64,000 bases of DNA from Burkholderiaceae bacterium (lineage in GTDB: Bacteria > Pseudomonadota > Gammaproteobacteria > Burkholderiales > Burkholderiaceae_E). The translations under genes were made by a program, and so were the position numbers. Of the stretch, positions 1 to 10,109 are shown one piece after another; position 1 is the stretch's first letter; each line of letters starts with the position of its first letter. The stretch lies in assembly GCA_024637395.1 (NCBI GenBank), contig JAGXFG010000038.1:1-64000 (forward strand), in the 5' to 3' direction. The notes under the pieces are model-generated. The model was not told where the DNA came from and searched no databases. It saw nothing but the letters and a program-made list of their open reading frames with translations.

Positions 1-284
1 AACGGCATACCGAAGCTCACTGTTTGCGAACCGACCGTACCCGGAGCGCAACTCAACTCGATCGGCACGACTTCCCCAGGCTGCCCTTTATTTGGTTTGC
101 CGGACGGCTTACCTGATGGGTTGCCGGGCGAGGTCGGCTTCTTCGCCTCCGCGAGAGCTGCGAAGGCGTTGGTGCCGAGGTCGCCTCCACCGCAGGCTGC
201 TAAACCGGTAGCCAACGCAAAGGCGGAGAGCATTAAGAGCGCACGTTTCCGGGTTTCCCGAGAGGTATGGACAACAAATTTCAT
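1..284 (-). CDS. Lipoprotein, cut by the left window edge
   Basis: The ATG at 284 is preceded by AAGGGG at good spacing. The first 94 codons are open to the edge, so the 3' part is missing. The protein begins with basic residues, then a hydrophobic stretch ending in the lipobox LAAC followed by GGG, so an exported, lipid-anchored protein is expected. After the anchor comes a linker rich in Lys, Pro, Gly and Ser with repeated SGKP-like units, and then the start of a folded domain. The domain is not recognisable from this much. The phrase VSFGMP resembles the start of RIFT-barrel (PcRGLX/YetA-like) proteins, but that is only a hint. Confidence 0.7.
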   Translation of the reverse strand, partial: MKFVVHTSRETRKRALLMLSAFALATGLAACGGGDLGTNAFAALAEAKKPTSPGNPSGKPSGKPNKGQPGEVVPIELSCAPGTVGSQTVSFGMP

Positions 285-559
285 ACTATTCCCCTTGTCT
301 TGGCGTCTGGTCCGATGCTTCAGATTCTTTCTTGTTCGGTCCTAGTTAGACTTTAGCCAGCGTGTTTGCGTGATATTTGTCACATTTTGGGTCTGTGTTA
401 ACGCGAGACTCGAGGGCCGCAGCGGGGCGGCAAGCCAGGCCCGACGGACGGCGAATGACGACGACGCAATCAACACACTAATGGGGGAGCAGATCGTTCA
501 GATACCGTCAGACGGAAAATGAATGCGAATGATCCGAGCAAATCACCCAGCCGTGAATA

Positions 560-2227
560 TCAACGCCCCATTTCCCGATCCTGCAGCATCCGCCATTGCA
601 CCTTGCCAGCGCCAGACTTGGGGATGCTTTCGGCGAACTCGATGACCCGCGGCACCTTGTAGGCGGCCATGTTCTCCCGCGCCCAGGCGATGATGTCCGC
701 CCCGCTCACCTGCCCGGCTTGCCCCGCGCGCAGCACGACGATGGCCTTGACGGTCTCGCCGCGCTTCTCGTCGAGCGCCGAGATCACGCAGGCCTCCTGG
801 ATCGCCGGGTGATGGTAGAGCAGCGACTCGACTTCGGCCGGCCAGACCTTGTAGCCGGAGGCGTTGATCATCCGCTTGAGCCGGTCGACCATGAAGAAGT
901 AACCGTCTTCGTCGATGGTGCCCAGGTCCCCGGTGCGGAGGAACCTCTTGCCCTCGATCGTGACGAAACTCGCTTCGGTGGCGGCCTCGTTGTTCCAGTA
1001 GCCGGTCATCACCTGCGGGCCATTGACGACTATTTCGCCCACTTCGCCGGGAGGCAGTTCCTTCATGGTCTCGGGATCGACGACCCGGGAGTCGACGTCG
1101 AACATCGGGATGCCGAGGCACTGTTTCTTGGGATTCTGCGGCGGGTTGAGGTGCGTCGGCGCGATGGTCTCCGACATTCCGTAGCCCTCGTAATACGCCA
1201 GGCCAAGGAGCTCCTGCATGCGCTGGGCCACGGCCTCGGGCATGGCCGCACCGCCACCGCTGATGCGCCTCACGCTCGAGAGGTCGTGGTGTTCGATGTC
1301 GGGAGTCGCCAGCAGATCCATCACCATCGCGGCGATCATGTGCAGGCTGGTCACGCGGTGGCGCTCGATCATCTCGACCACCGCGGTGCGATCCCAGCGC
1401 GGCAAGACCACCACGGTGGCGCCGATGTAGAGCGGCCCGCTCATGCTGCCCTGCATCGCGGTTACGTGGAAGAACGGCAGCGTGGCGAGGAACACTGCAT
1501 CCTGCTGCGCGCCGAACCAGTTCATCGCGGCGAGGGTGTTGTACATCACGCTGCGGTGCGTGTGCATGCAACCCTTGGGGTGCCCGGTGGTACCGGAAGT
1601 GTATTGCAGCAGGCACAGGTCCAGGGGGCCGTTCTCGAGCGGCCCGGGCGTGAATCCTGCGGCCAGCGCGGCGCTCCAGAGGCTCACCCGCGAGTCGGCG
1701 AACGACTGGTGGGGCTCGGCGATAAATGCCGGCGGGACAGGACTGTCTGCGGATGCTTCCCCAAGATAGTCGCTGTAGGCCGCGACGATCACGCGCTCGA
1801 GCCCGCCCTCCAGCAGCGGCTCCCATTGCGCAAATAGTTCCTGCGCGACGAGCGCCACCTTTGCCCCGCTGTCGTTGACGAAGTGCTCCAGCTCGAGCGT
1901 CAGGTTCATCGGATTGACCGGCACCACCACCGCATCGGCGCGCAGGATCGCGTAATAACCAATCGTGAACTGTGGGCTGCTCTGCATGTCGAGCAGCACC
2001 CGGTCGCCGCGCCCCACCCCGCACTCGTGCTGGAGATAGCCGGCCAGCTGTTCGGTTTCGGCCTGGAAACGCGCGTAACTGATTTCCGCGCCGTAGAAGA
2101 CCAGGAACGGCTTGTCCGGATAGCGCAGCGCCGATACCTCGACGTTGCGGTAGAGATTGGTCTTGGGCAGCGTCAGGTGGTGGCTCGGCAGGTGCGCGGG
2201 CCAGTGGGCGTAGTGGCGATCCGACAA
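560..2227 (-). CDS. AMP-binding acyl-CoA ligase (long-chain fatty acid type)
   Basis: 555 residues, a normal length for the ANL adenylate-forming superfamily, which activates a carboxylic acid to acyl-AMP and then acyl-CoA. Visible motifs are the P-loop YTSGTTGHPKG (about 209-219), YEGYGMSE in the middle, the TGD motif in FLRTGDLG, the hinge region around RLKRMINASGYK, and a C-terminal lysine in PKSGAGK. The start is taken as TTG because GGAGGAA lies just upstream and no early ATG exists. It is the last gene of a minus-strand group with an acyl-CoA dehydrogenase and an SDR, which fits fatty-acid or related acyl-CoA oxidation. The exact substrate cannot be read from the sequence. Confidence 0.88.
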   Translation of the reverse strand: MSDRHYAHWPAHLPSHHLTLPKTNLYRNVEVSALRYPDKPFLVFYGAEISYARFQAETEQLAGYLQHECGVGRGDRVLLDMQSSPQFTIGYYAILRADAVVVPVNPMNLTLELEHFVNDSGAKVALVAQELFAQWEPLLEGGLERVIVAAYSDYLGEASADSPVPPAFIAEPHQSFADSRVSLWSAALAAGFTPGPLENGPLDLCLLQYTSGTTGHPKGCMHTHRSVMYNTLAAMNWFGAQQDAVFLATLPFFHVTAMQGSMSGPLYIGATVVVLPRWDRTAVVEMIERHRVTSLHMIAAMVMDLLATPDIEHHDLSSVRRISGGGAAMPEAVAQRMQELLGLAYYEGYGMSETIAPTHLNPPQNPKKQCLGIPMFDVDSRVVDPETMKELPPGEVGEIVVNGPQVMTGYWNNEAATEASFVTIEGKRFLRTGDLGTIDEDGYFFMVDRLKRMINASGYKVWPAEVESLLYHHPAIQEACVISALDEKRGETVKAIVVLRAGQAGQVSGADIIAWARENMAAYKVPRVIEFAESIPKSGAGKVQWRMLQDREMGR

Positions 2228-2257
2228 GGTTCCTCCGTCAGTTTCCGGCGAGTGCGC

Positions 2258-3481
<1,224 letters not shown>

Positions 3482-3569
3482 TGCTGCGCTCCTTGTTCTT
3501 CTCGATGTAGGGGCCGGGGTTGCTGCCCCGGCGCTGCGAATGATGCTGTCGCCGTCGACTGACCGGCGA

Positions 3570-4343
3570 CTATACGATGCTGCTGCCGCCGTCGACCACC
3601 AGCCCGTGGCCGGTGATGTGGCGAGCGGCTTCGGAAGCGAGGAACACGACCGCGCCCTTGAGGTCTTCCTCGCCGCCGATCCGACGCAGCGGCATGCGCG
3701 CGAGCAGCGTCTCGCCGAACTGCCCGATCAGCCCGCTTGCCATCTTGCTCGGGAAAAACCCCGGCAGGATTGCGTTGACGTTGATGTTGTACTGGCCCCA
3801 CTCGGAGGCCAGCGCCTTGGTGAAGTTGATCGCCGCCGCCTTGGAGGTGCTGTACGAGATGGTGTTCATGCCCGGCGGCGTCCCGCGCAGCCCGGCAATC
3901 GAGGCGATGTTGATGATCTTGCCCGAGCGCGCCGGGATCATCACCCGCTTGCCGACTTCGCGCGACAGGAAGAACATCGCGTCTATGTTGAGTGCCATCA
4001 CCTTGCGCCAGGCCGCGTCGGGGTGGTCCTCGGCGGGGGCGCCCCAGGTGGCGCCGGCGTTGTTGACCAGGATGTCGATAGTGCCGAAGCGCGCCAGCAC
4101 CTGGTCGACCAGTCCCGGAATCCCCTCCGGTTTGGAGAGGTCGTTGACCACGGTGAGCACCTCGACACCGAGCGCTTCCAGATGGGTCTTGGCCTGCGCC
4201 AGTTCGTCGGCCTTGCGCGCCGAAATCGCCACCTTGCAGCCCATCTCGCCCAGCGCCTCGGCCATCTGCAGGCCCAGCCCGCGCGACCCGCCGGTGATCA
4301 AGGCAACCTTGCCGTCCAGTTCGAATAGCTTGCGCACGCTCAT
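3570..4343 (-). CDS. SDR family oxidoreductase (3-oxoacyl reductase-like)
   Basis: 257 residues, classical short-chain dehydrogenase. The NAD(P)-binding TGGSRGLG motif is near residue 17, the NNAG motif lies in the centre, and the catalytic Tyr-x-x-x-Lys occurs as YSTSK. The C-terminus ends in [11 protein letters not shown], as in many FabG-like members. It is the first gene of the SDR, acyl-CoA dehydrogenase, acyl-CoA ligase group and could reduce or oxidise the 3-hydroxy/3-oxo intermediate. The substrate is not determined. Confidence 0.88.
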   Translation of the reverse strand: MSVRKLFELDGKVALITGGSRGLGLQMAEALGEMGCKVAISARKADELAQAKTHLEALGVEVLTVVNDLSKPEGIPGLVDQVLARFGTIDILVNNAGATWGAPAEDHPDAAWRKVMALNIDAMFFLSREVGKRVMIPARSGKIINIASIAGLRGTPPGMNTISYSTSKAAAINFTKALASEWGQYNINVNAILPGFFPSKMASGLIGQFGETLLARMPLRRIGGEEDLKGAVVFLASEAARHITGHGLVVDGGSSIV

Positions 4344-4400
4344 CTTGGCAACTCCGTTTTTGCTCGGTTATGTGCTCAGTTATGTGTCTTGATCAGGCCG

Positions 4401-5231
4401 CTACTTCAGCCCGAAGTGAATATTGGCCGTCAGGAAGCCGCGCTTGTCGCCGCAGTCGAAGCGCTTGCCACCGAACCGATAGCCATAAAGCCCCGGCGAC
4501 TCGATCTGCCCGACCAACGCATCGGTGAGCTGGATCTCGCCGCCCGCGCCAGCCTGCTGCGTGGCCAGGGTCTCGAGCACGCTCGAGTGCAGGATGTAGC
4601 GACCGACCACGGCACTGGTCGACGGTGCCTTGTCGATTGCCGGCTTCTCGACGATGCCGCGCAGCTTCATCACCGGCCCGTCCTCGGAGGCCGCCTCGAC
4701 GATCCCATACTTGCTGACGTCCTCGCGTGTGACCTGCTCGATCGCCACCACCGACGCCCGGTGCTCGAGCGCCACGGGCCACATCTGGCTCAGCACCCCT
4801 TCGGGATAGCCGTCGATCAGGTCGTCGGGCAACAATACCGCGAAGAACTCGTCGTGGCCGATCATCGGCGCCGCGCACAGCACCGCGTGGCCCAGCCCGA
4901 GCGGCGCCGACTGGCGCACGAACAGCACTCGCACATGCGGCGGAATGATGTTGCGGATGGCCGCCAGCGCCTCGGTCTTGCCCTTGGCCTCGAGCTCGGC
5001 CTCAAGCTCGGGGCTGCGGTCGAAGTAATCCTCGACCGCGCGCTTCGAGCGCCCGGTGATGAAGATCAGCGTGTCGCAGCCGGCCTCGATTGCCTCGTCG
5101 ACCGCGTACTGGATGATCGGCCGATCGACGATCGGCAGCATCTCCTTGGGGATCGACTTGGTGGCGGGCAGGAATCGCGTTCCCAGCCCGGCGACCGGGA
5201 AAACAGCCTTGCGGAGTTTCACGTTGGACAT
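4401..5231 (-). CDS. galU: UTP--glucose-1-phosphate uridylyltransferase
   Basis: 276 residues, typical for bacterial GalU, which makes UDP-glucose from UTP and glucose-1-phosphate for envelope and exopolysaccharide synthesis. The N-terminal nucleotidyltransferase motif GLGTRFLPATKS and the following PKEMLPIVDRP are nearly canonical, and the conserved blocks around VRQSAPLGLGHA and GYRFGGKRFDCG are present. The gene ends 57 bp before the SDR start, on the same strand, and may be read with it. The hydrolase pair on the other side is divergent. Confidence 0.95.
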   Translation of the reverse strand: MSNVKLRKAVFPVAGLGTRFLPATKSIPKEMLPIVDRPIIQYAVDEAIEAGCDTLIFITGRSKRAVEDYFDRSPELEAELEAKGKTEALAAIRNIIPPHVRVLFVRQSAPLGLGHAVLCAAPMIGHDEFFAVLLPDDLIDGYPEGVLSQMWPVALEHRASVVAIEQVTREDVSKYGIVEAASEDGPVMKLRGIVEKPAIDKAPSTSAVVGRYILHSSVLETLATQQAGAGGEIQLTDALVGQIESPGLYGYRFGGKRFDCGDKRGFLTANIHFGLK

Positions 5232-5460
5232 CCCTCTGGTTGCGCACTGCTGAGAGTCAAGTCAGTATCGGGCCATTCTATTCGTTCTTGCGGAACAGGC
5301 GCCCGTGCGGCGGTAGGGTCCCGTTGCCAACCCGGCCGAGCGCGATTATTACTGGTTCGGACGCCGCGGACACTGTTCCCCGACTACAACCCAGTGTCTA
5401 CAATGCACTGCAACCAACTGGCGAGAATCAAGCGGTGCGCCACCAAGCCACAGGGAACCA

Positions 5461-6474
5461 ATGAACGAAGGCATCACGATCAAGCCAGAGTTCCTGGAAG
5501 GATTCGCCAACGGTCCGCGCTTTGCCGTCTGGCTGACTCCCAGCGATTCCGAGCCGATCGGTGCGGTGCTGTGCCTGCAGCCGATGGGCGAGGAGATGGG
5601 CCACTCGCGCCGGGTGTTGGCTTTGCAGGCACGCCGCCTTGCACGGCTGGGCTGGGCGGTGCTGATGATCGACCTCTATGGCTGTGGCGATTCCCCGGGC
5701 GACATCGACGACGCGACCCTGGGGCGCTGGCGCGCCGACCTGTTGCGCGCGACCATGCACGTGCGCGAGCGCGCGAACGGGCCGACGATCCTCTGGGGAA
5801 CCAGGGTCGGGGCCCTGCTTGCGGTCGACATCAGCGCGGCGCTGGTGCAGCTCGTGGATGCGCTGATTCTTTGGGCGCCGCCGCCACTGGGACGCACCTG
5901 GCTGGCAAGCTGGCGCCGGCTCGGCGGCCAGGAGAACATGGTGCGCGCTCACGCGCGGGAAAGGGCCAGGAGCGCTGATGCCCGTCGTGGAAGTGGCGGT
6001 GCGGCTGTAACCAGCTCCGACATTTCGGGCCCGCCAACCGACTGGCCAAGTACCAGGCTCGAGACCGAACCCACCCCGGAGACGGTAATCGCCGCCTTCA
6101 CCGGGCCGGAAGCGGTCCGCACCGCACCAATCCTTTCCGTGGGCGATCCCGACGACGAATTCGAGGTGATCGGTGGCGCGCGCTATCTCAAGTCGCTGCT
6201 CAACGATATCGGCGAGCTGTCGCTGGCCCCCAACCGCCACTCCGAGGCGGCCGGCGATCCACCAGCGGTGTTGATGGTGGAGATGCGCGCCGAGTCGCAA
6301 CGCTCGATGGTGCCCTCCAAGACGCTCTCGGTCGTGGCCGAAAGATGGCTCGACGCCGGCTACCTGCTGACGGCCCGCACGGTTCACGCCCGGCCGTTCT
6401 GGTCGAGGGTCATGGCCGACATTCCGGTCGAGGTCTTCGAGACCACCGAGCAGTTCATCGAGGGCCTGCGATGA
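5461..6474 (+). CDS. Alpha/beta hydrolase-fold protein (exosortase A system-associated hydrolase 2-like)
   Basis: 337 residues. The N-terminal half follows the pattern of the hydrolase 2 genes found in exosortase A/PEP-CTERM exopolysaccharide loci: LQPMGEEM, then LMIDLYGCGDSPGD. At the usual nucleophile elbow the sequence is GTRVG rather than GxSxG, so an ordinary serine hydrolase mechanism is doubtful. AGGGA precedes the ATG. The stop overlaps the start of the next hydrolase gene (ATGA), showing translational coupling. No exosortase or PEP-CTERM substrate is visible in this window, so the family assignment is moderate. Confidence 0.7.
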   Translation: MNEGITIKPEFLEGFANGPRFAVWLTPSDSEPIGAVLCLQPMGEEMGHSRRVLALQARRLARLGWAVLMIDLYGCGDSPGDIDDATLGRWRADLLRATMHVRERANGPTILWGTRVGALLAVDISAALVQLVDALILWAPPPLGRTWLASWRRLGGQENMVRAHARERARSADARRGSGGAAVTSSDISGPPTDWPSTRLETEPTPETVIAAFTGPEAVRTAPILSVGDPDDEFEVIGGARYLKSLLNDIGELSLAPNRHSEAAGDPPAVLMVEMRAESQRSMVPSKTLSVVAERWLDAGYLLTARTVHARPFWSRVMADIPVEVFETTEQFIEGLR

Positions 6475-7280
6475 GCTGGGGATTCGACGAGCAGGCGGTC
6501 AGCGTCACCGGGCCAAATGGCCAGCTGATCGGCGTCTTTCGGCCCTCGCCGATACCGACCGGTCCGATCGCCCTGATCGCCGCCGGCCGGCCATTCACCC
6601 GCTACGGGCCGCACCGGATGTTTCATCAGCTCGCCCGCTGGCTTGCCGATCGCGGCATCTCGTCGCTACGGATCGACTGCGGCGGCTGGGGCGACAGCCC
6701 CGGTCAGAGCGGCATCCTTGAACACAGCGTGGACGACATAGTCGCTGCGCTGCATTACCTGGCCCGAGAGCATCCGGAGCGGCCGCTGGTGCTCATCGGT
6801 CTAAACGAGGGAGCGGCGGCGGCGATCCTGGCGGTGGCATCGACCGAGCTGCAGCTGGACGCTGAACGGATTGCCGATATCGCCCTGATCAACCCCTGGG
6901 TGCGCTCGGAACGGATCATGACGGCACCGGCGCTGCGCAGCGAGAAGACGCCAGGCTTCTTCTCGCGCGAATTCTGGGCACGGCTGTTCCGCCGCAAGCC
7001 CGAGCCCGTCGATGAGCACAGCCATGTCCAAACCCTGTCGGACGCCCTGCTAGCGGCGCTGCAGGTATACGACCAGCGGGTGTTGACCGTGCTTGCCGGC
7101 GACGACCCGACCGCGGACGACACCGAGGACCTGATCGGCAGCGACCCGCGCTGGCGCACCCGGCTGGGCAACAGCCGCAACCTTTTGCGCGTTCCCGGCG
7201 CCGACCACACCTTCTCGCATCCAGACCACTGGCGCCACGTCTGCGACTGGCTGTCGTCGGAACTCTCGAGGCAGTCGTAG
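6471..7280 (+). CDS. Alpha/beta hydrolase-fold protein (exosortase A system-associated hydrolase 1-like)
   Basis: 269 residues when started at the ATG that overlaps the preceding stop. The order of motifs matches the hydrolase 1 family: FTRYGPHRMFHQLARWLADRG near the start, then RIDCGGWGDSPG, an elbow, and a C-terminal GADHTFSHPDHW carrying the expected His. The elbow reads GLNEG where I recall related proteins having a Cys or Ser nucleophile, so the nucleophile seems to be replaced by Asn. The two hydrolases form a coupled pair, a common arrangement beside exopolysaccharide loci. Confidence 0.7.
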   Translation: MSWGFDEQAVSVTGPNGQLIGVFRPSPIPTGPIALIAAGRPFTRYGPHRMFHQLARWLADRGISSLRIDCGGWGDSPGQSGILEHSVDDIVAALHYLAREHPERPLVLIGLNEGAAAAILAVASTELQLDAERIADIALINPWVRSERIMTAPALRSEKTPGFFSREFWARLFRRKPEPVDEHSHVQTLSDALLAALQVYDQRVLTVLAGDDPTADDTEDLIGSDPRWRTRLGNSRNLLRVPGADHTFSHPDHWRHVCDWLSSELSRQS

Positions 7281-7369
7281 AACAGTCGTAGAGATGCTTA
7301 TCTATTCGGCCGCTGGCGTGGTTGTGGCCGATGAGTCTTAGGCAATAGAGTCAGCCCTGACCAAGTCGT

Positions 7370-7711
7370 TCACCAGCGGAGTTGCTCGGCCTCCAGACCC
7401 ATGGCCGCTGCAACCTTTTCAAGGGTGGCCCGGCGCGGCTGCTTGGCGCGTTCCATTTGTGCGTAGGCAGCCTGTGTGATGCCAATACGCGCCGCGACGT
7501 CGGCCTGGGTTAGAGCGAAGTGCTCGCGCCAGGCCGCCATGGGCGACACGCCGCGCTCAAAAGCCAGGTTGACGACTTCATTGGGTACCGTTGCGTGCGC
7601 AAAGCCACCCTTCATGCGACGGAATTGATCGTAGGGAACCACGACAAAGGCGGGCTTGCCGTCTTTCCCGACGATGACCTGAAACTCAGTACGTGCGTTC
7701 ATCGAGTTCAC
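7370..7711 (-). CDS. XRE-family helix-turn-helix protein, antitoxin-like
   Basis: 113 residues. The N-terminal part (FQVIVGKDGKPAFVVVPYDQF) resembles the short N-terminal segment of some Phd/HigA-type antitoxins, and residues about 65-112 form a Cro/C1-type HTH (LTQADVAARIGITQAAYAQME). The first possible start is a GTG at 7711; an in-frame ATG at 7702 is equally plausible. No RelE/HigB-like toxin is found on either side, so it appears orphaned or purely regulatory. An inverted repeat lies directly upstream. Confidence 0.75.
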   Translation of the reverse strand: MNSMNARTEFQVIVGKDGKPAFVVVPYDQFRRMKGGFAHATVPNEVVNLAFERGVSPMAAWREHFALTQADVAARIGITQAAYAQMERAKQPRRATLEKVAAAMGLEAEQLRW

Positions 7712-7720
7712 GCCCTGAGT

Positions 7721-7739
7721 ATAAGTCTCTAATACTTAT
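7721..7739. promoter_or_regulatory. Inverted repeat, likely autoregulatory operator of the XRE gene
   Basis: ATAAGTCTCTAATACTTAT reads as ATAAGT, seven bases, ACTTAT: perfect 6-bp arms with the size of a Cro/C1-type operator. It lies 10 bp upstream of the first possible start of the HTH gene, in an AT-rich patch of otherwise GC-rich DNA, where a promoter would be expected. Confidence 0.5.
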
Positions 7740-7765
7740 TGTCAATGGAACCGTCTCCAAGTAAT

Positions 7766-9235
7766 TCACCCGGCAGACGGTCCGCAGACCGCTGGTTCCG
7801 GGACAAGACGATCCGAGCCGATTTGCAGGAATTCGCTGCCGCGCGCGGCACTTCCGTCGCTGGTCGATCCTTCGCCGTTGGGGTTGAGGCGAGCAACGCC
7901 GGGCAGCGATTGATCGGACCAGGAGTCGAGCAGCGCGGGCGGCGTTGGGGCAGTGGAATAGTTGCCGGGCGCAATCGTGCCCACGTTGTCGCCTGAAGCG
8001 ACGGCGTCAGTTGAACCCACATCGCCGGCAACCCCTGCACCAGCGGCCGGGGTATGCGCCCAGAGGCGCGCCGGCGACTGCATCCGCATCATGGCGTGCA
8101 GGCGCACCGGCCAGCGCAACAACGCCCGCCCCTCGTCGTCGCGGGCGCGATAGTAGGTGCAGCGCCACGGCTGGCCAAGTTCGGCGCCGGCCTGATTCAT
8201 GCCCACCGCTCCGGCGGGCAGCGGCACCGCGCCGAGCATCCTGGGAGCGGCTGCGCGACAGTGATCGACAATTTCCATCCACCAGACTGCCAGCGGAGCC
8301 ACGAGCGGCACTGCCAGCGGCACGCCAACGGTAAGTTCGAGCTTTAGCAGGTTGGCATCGGCCAGCGTCTGCCGGGAGCTTGTCCCGATGGCACGGGTGC
8401 GGTAGCGCAGGTTGTCGTTCGGTATTTCGATAGCGCCCGCCACCGGATCACCCATGGCATCGCGGGCTGGCTCTCCCCAGTCGTCGAAACTTGCCCGCGT
8501 CGGTGACAGTTGCCGCCAATTGAGCCAACCCGCAGCCTTGCCGCTCTGGACCCTTGCCAGCGCCGCCGGCAGGGACGCCGACACCGGTTGCCCGGCTTCG
8601 GTGCCGCCGAAATAAGGCAGCATTCCATGAGCCAGGCCGCGTTCAATCGAGGCGGCGCTGGCGGCGCTCACCGCCCCGGCCCGGGTGGCCTGCTGCAATG
8701 CGTAATCGAGCGCCTGGCGGGCATTGAAGAGGAGCCCCCACTGCAAAGTCCCCAGTCCGAGCAGGAGCACGAACGGTGCCGCGAGCAACCACTCGACGGT
8801 GCCGCTGCCCGCCATTCGACTGCGACTTGCTGTGCCTGGTGATCTTGCCGGTGGCGAGCGCCTGGCTTCGACGATACAAACCCGAGAGCCGCGCCGATCG
8901 CCGCCTTCCCAACTCAATCTCAACCCGGGACTGATGCCCGCCTGGCTGGCGAAACCGGGGGCCAGCTCGAGCGCGCCACGTCCACCCCAGCAGACGCGCA
9001 GGCGGCGCGGCGGCAACTGCTCGTGCACCGCCACCACGCAGCCGTCGGAGTCGACGAACACCACGTCGATCGGGTGAGTCATGCCGAAGGTATGGATCGC
9101 GCAGCAGGGCTCGATCCATAGCCCCTGCCAGGCAGTCAGCGGCGGTCTCGCTATCAGCCCCCGCAATCTGGTCAAGAATGTCGCAGCCACGCGCACCTCG
9201 ACGGTGCGTTTGAGAGGTTCAATTTCGCGCCTCAC
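7766..9235 (-). CDS. DUF192-TadE fusion, last gene of the Tad locus
   Basis: One open frame of 489 codons holds two parts. Residues about 12-108 are a DUF192 domain (TRLRGLIAR, IHTFGMTHPIDVVFVD, ending in AGISPGLRLSW). After an Arg/Ser/Pro-rich linker (110-140), a TadE-like pseudopilin segment begins at MAGSGTVEWLLAAPF, with one membrane helix and a long periplasmic part. The tail is low in complexity (Gly, Ala, Ser, Asp). No stop separates the parts, and the internal ATG at 8815 has no clear ribosome-binding site, so a fusion is the simplest reading; a frameshift error joining two genes is the alternative. The start overlaps the tadC stop. Confidence 0.7.
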   Translation of the reverse strand: MRREIEPLKRTVEVRVAATFLTRLRGLIARPPLTAWQGLWIEPCCAIHTFGMTHPIDVVFVDSDGCVVAVHEQLPPRRLRVCWGGRGALELAPGFASQAGISPGLRLSWEGGDRRGSRVCIVEARRSPPARSPGTASRSRMAGSGTVEWLLAAPFVLLLGLGTLQWGLLFNARQALDYALQQATRAGAVSAASAASIERGLAHGMLPYFGGTEAGQPVSASLPAALARVQSGKAAGWLNWRQLSPTRASFDDWGEPARDAMGDPVAGAIEIPNDNLRYRTRAIGTSSRQTLADANLLKLELTVGVPLAVPLVAPLAVWWMEIVDHCRAAAPRMLGAVPLPAGAVGMNQAGAELGQPWRCTYYRARDDEGRALLRWPVRLHAMMRMQSPARLWAHTPAAGAGVAGDVGSTDAVASGDNVGTIAPGNYSTAPTPPALLDSWSDQSLPGVARLNPNGEGSTSDGSAARGSEFLQIGSDRLVPEPAVCGPSAG

Positions 9236-10107
9236 TGGAGCAGCCCCTGTTCAAGCAGTTGCACCACCACCGGGAACAGCAGGATCGCGAAGGTTCCCGG
9301 AAAAATGAACACCACCAGCGGCAGGAGCATCTTCACCGGTGCCTCGGCGGCCTGCTTTTCGGCACGCAGGAAGCGTTCGCTGCGCCGCTGCTCGGCTTGC
9401 GCGCGCAAGGTGGGCGCGAGGTCCGCGCCCTGGCGTTCGGCACCGCGCAGGCTCGCGACCATGCTGGTTACCGCCGGCAAGTCGAGCCGCTCGGCGACCT
9501 GGCGCAAGGCCTCGTTGCGCGGCCTGCCGGCCTTGACATCACGCAGCGCGCGCTCCAGTTCGTCGCGCAACGCGCCGGCAGGACCGCGTTCCACTGCCTG
9601 GGCGATCGCCGCCGGCAGATGCAGCCCACCTTCGACGGCCAGGGCGATCAGGTCGAGCGTGAAGGCCAGTTGACGCAGGGTCTGGGCGCGCCGGCGGGCG
9701 ATCCGGTCGCGCAACGCCGCTGCCGGCAGGATCGCGCCCAGCAACCCTCCCGCGAATGCCGCCGGCAGCCATGCGGTCGCGACCATCAGGGCCAGGGCAG
9801 TTGCCGTGGCCGCACCGATGGCTGCCGCGACAATCCGCCCGGCAAGGAACTGCTCTGGGCGCATCGTGAAGTCCAGTCCGGCCAGAGCCAGTTGCCGGCG
9901 GCAGCGCTCCTGCGCAGCGTCACCCGGCAGTCTCCCAAACTGATGCGCCACCAGATCGATGAGCGGCCATCCCAGTCGCCACAGCAGCGGTGGCGGATCG
10001 CGATGGCGGCGATCCTCGTTGGGCACCTCGGCGACGGCACTCAGCACCGATCCGGCCGTGAGCACGATCGCGGCAAACATCAGGGCCAACGCCACATTGA
10101 GCATCAT
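9232..10107 (-). CDS. tadC: Tad pilus inner-membrane platform protein TadC
   Basis: About 291 residues, type II secretion F-family protein. It has an N-terminal membrane helix, a central pair of helices (FLAGRIVAAAIGAATATALAL and neighbours), the typical cytosolic ERALRDVKAGRPRNEAL block, and a C-terminal helix (LLPLVVFIFPGTFAILLF). With TadB it forms the inner-membrane base of the pilus machine. I chose the ATG at 10107 because it follows GAGG at the right spacing and starts 2 bp after the tadB stop. An upstream in-frame start would overlap tadB by about 70 bp. Confidence 0.88.
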   Translation of the reverse strand: MMLNVALALMFAAIVLTAGSVLSAVAEVPNEDRRHRDPPPLLWRLGWPLIDLVAHQFGRLPGDAAQERCRRQLALAGLDFTMRPEQFLAGRIVAAAIGAATATALALMVATAWLPAAFAGGLLGAILPAAALRDRIARRRAQTLRQLAFTLDLIALAVEGGLHLPAAIAQAVERGPAGALRDELERALRDVKAGRPRNEALRQVAERLDLPAVTSMVASLRGAERQGADLAPTLRAQAEQRRSERFLRAEKQAAEAPVKMLLPLVVFIFPGTFAILLFPVVVQLLEQGLLQ

Positions 10108-10109
10108 TC

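Noticed and set aside
8813-8815. Separate tadE gene starting at the internal ATG
   Set aside because: There is no clear ribosome-binding site and no stop before it; kept as an alternative only.
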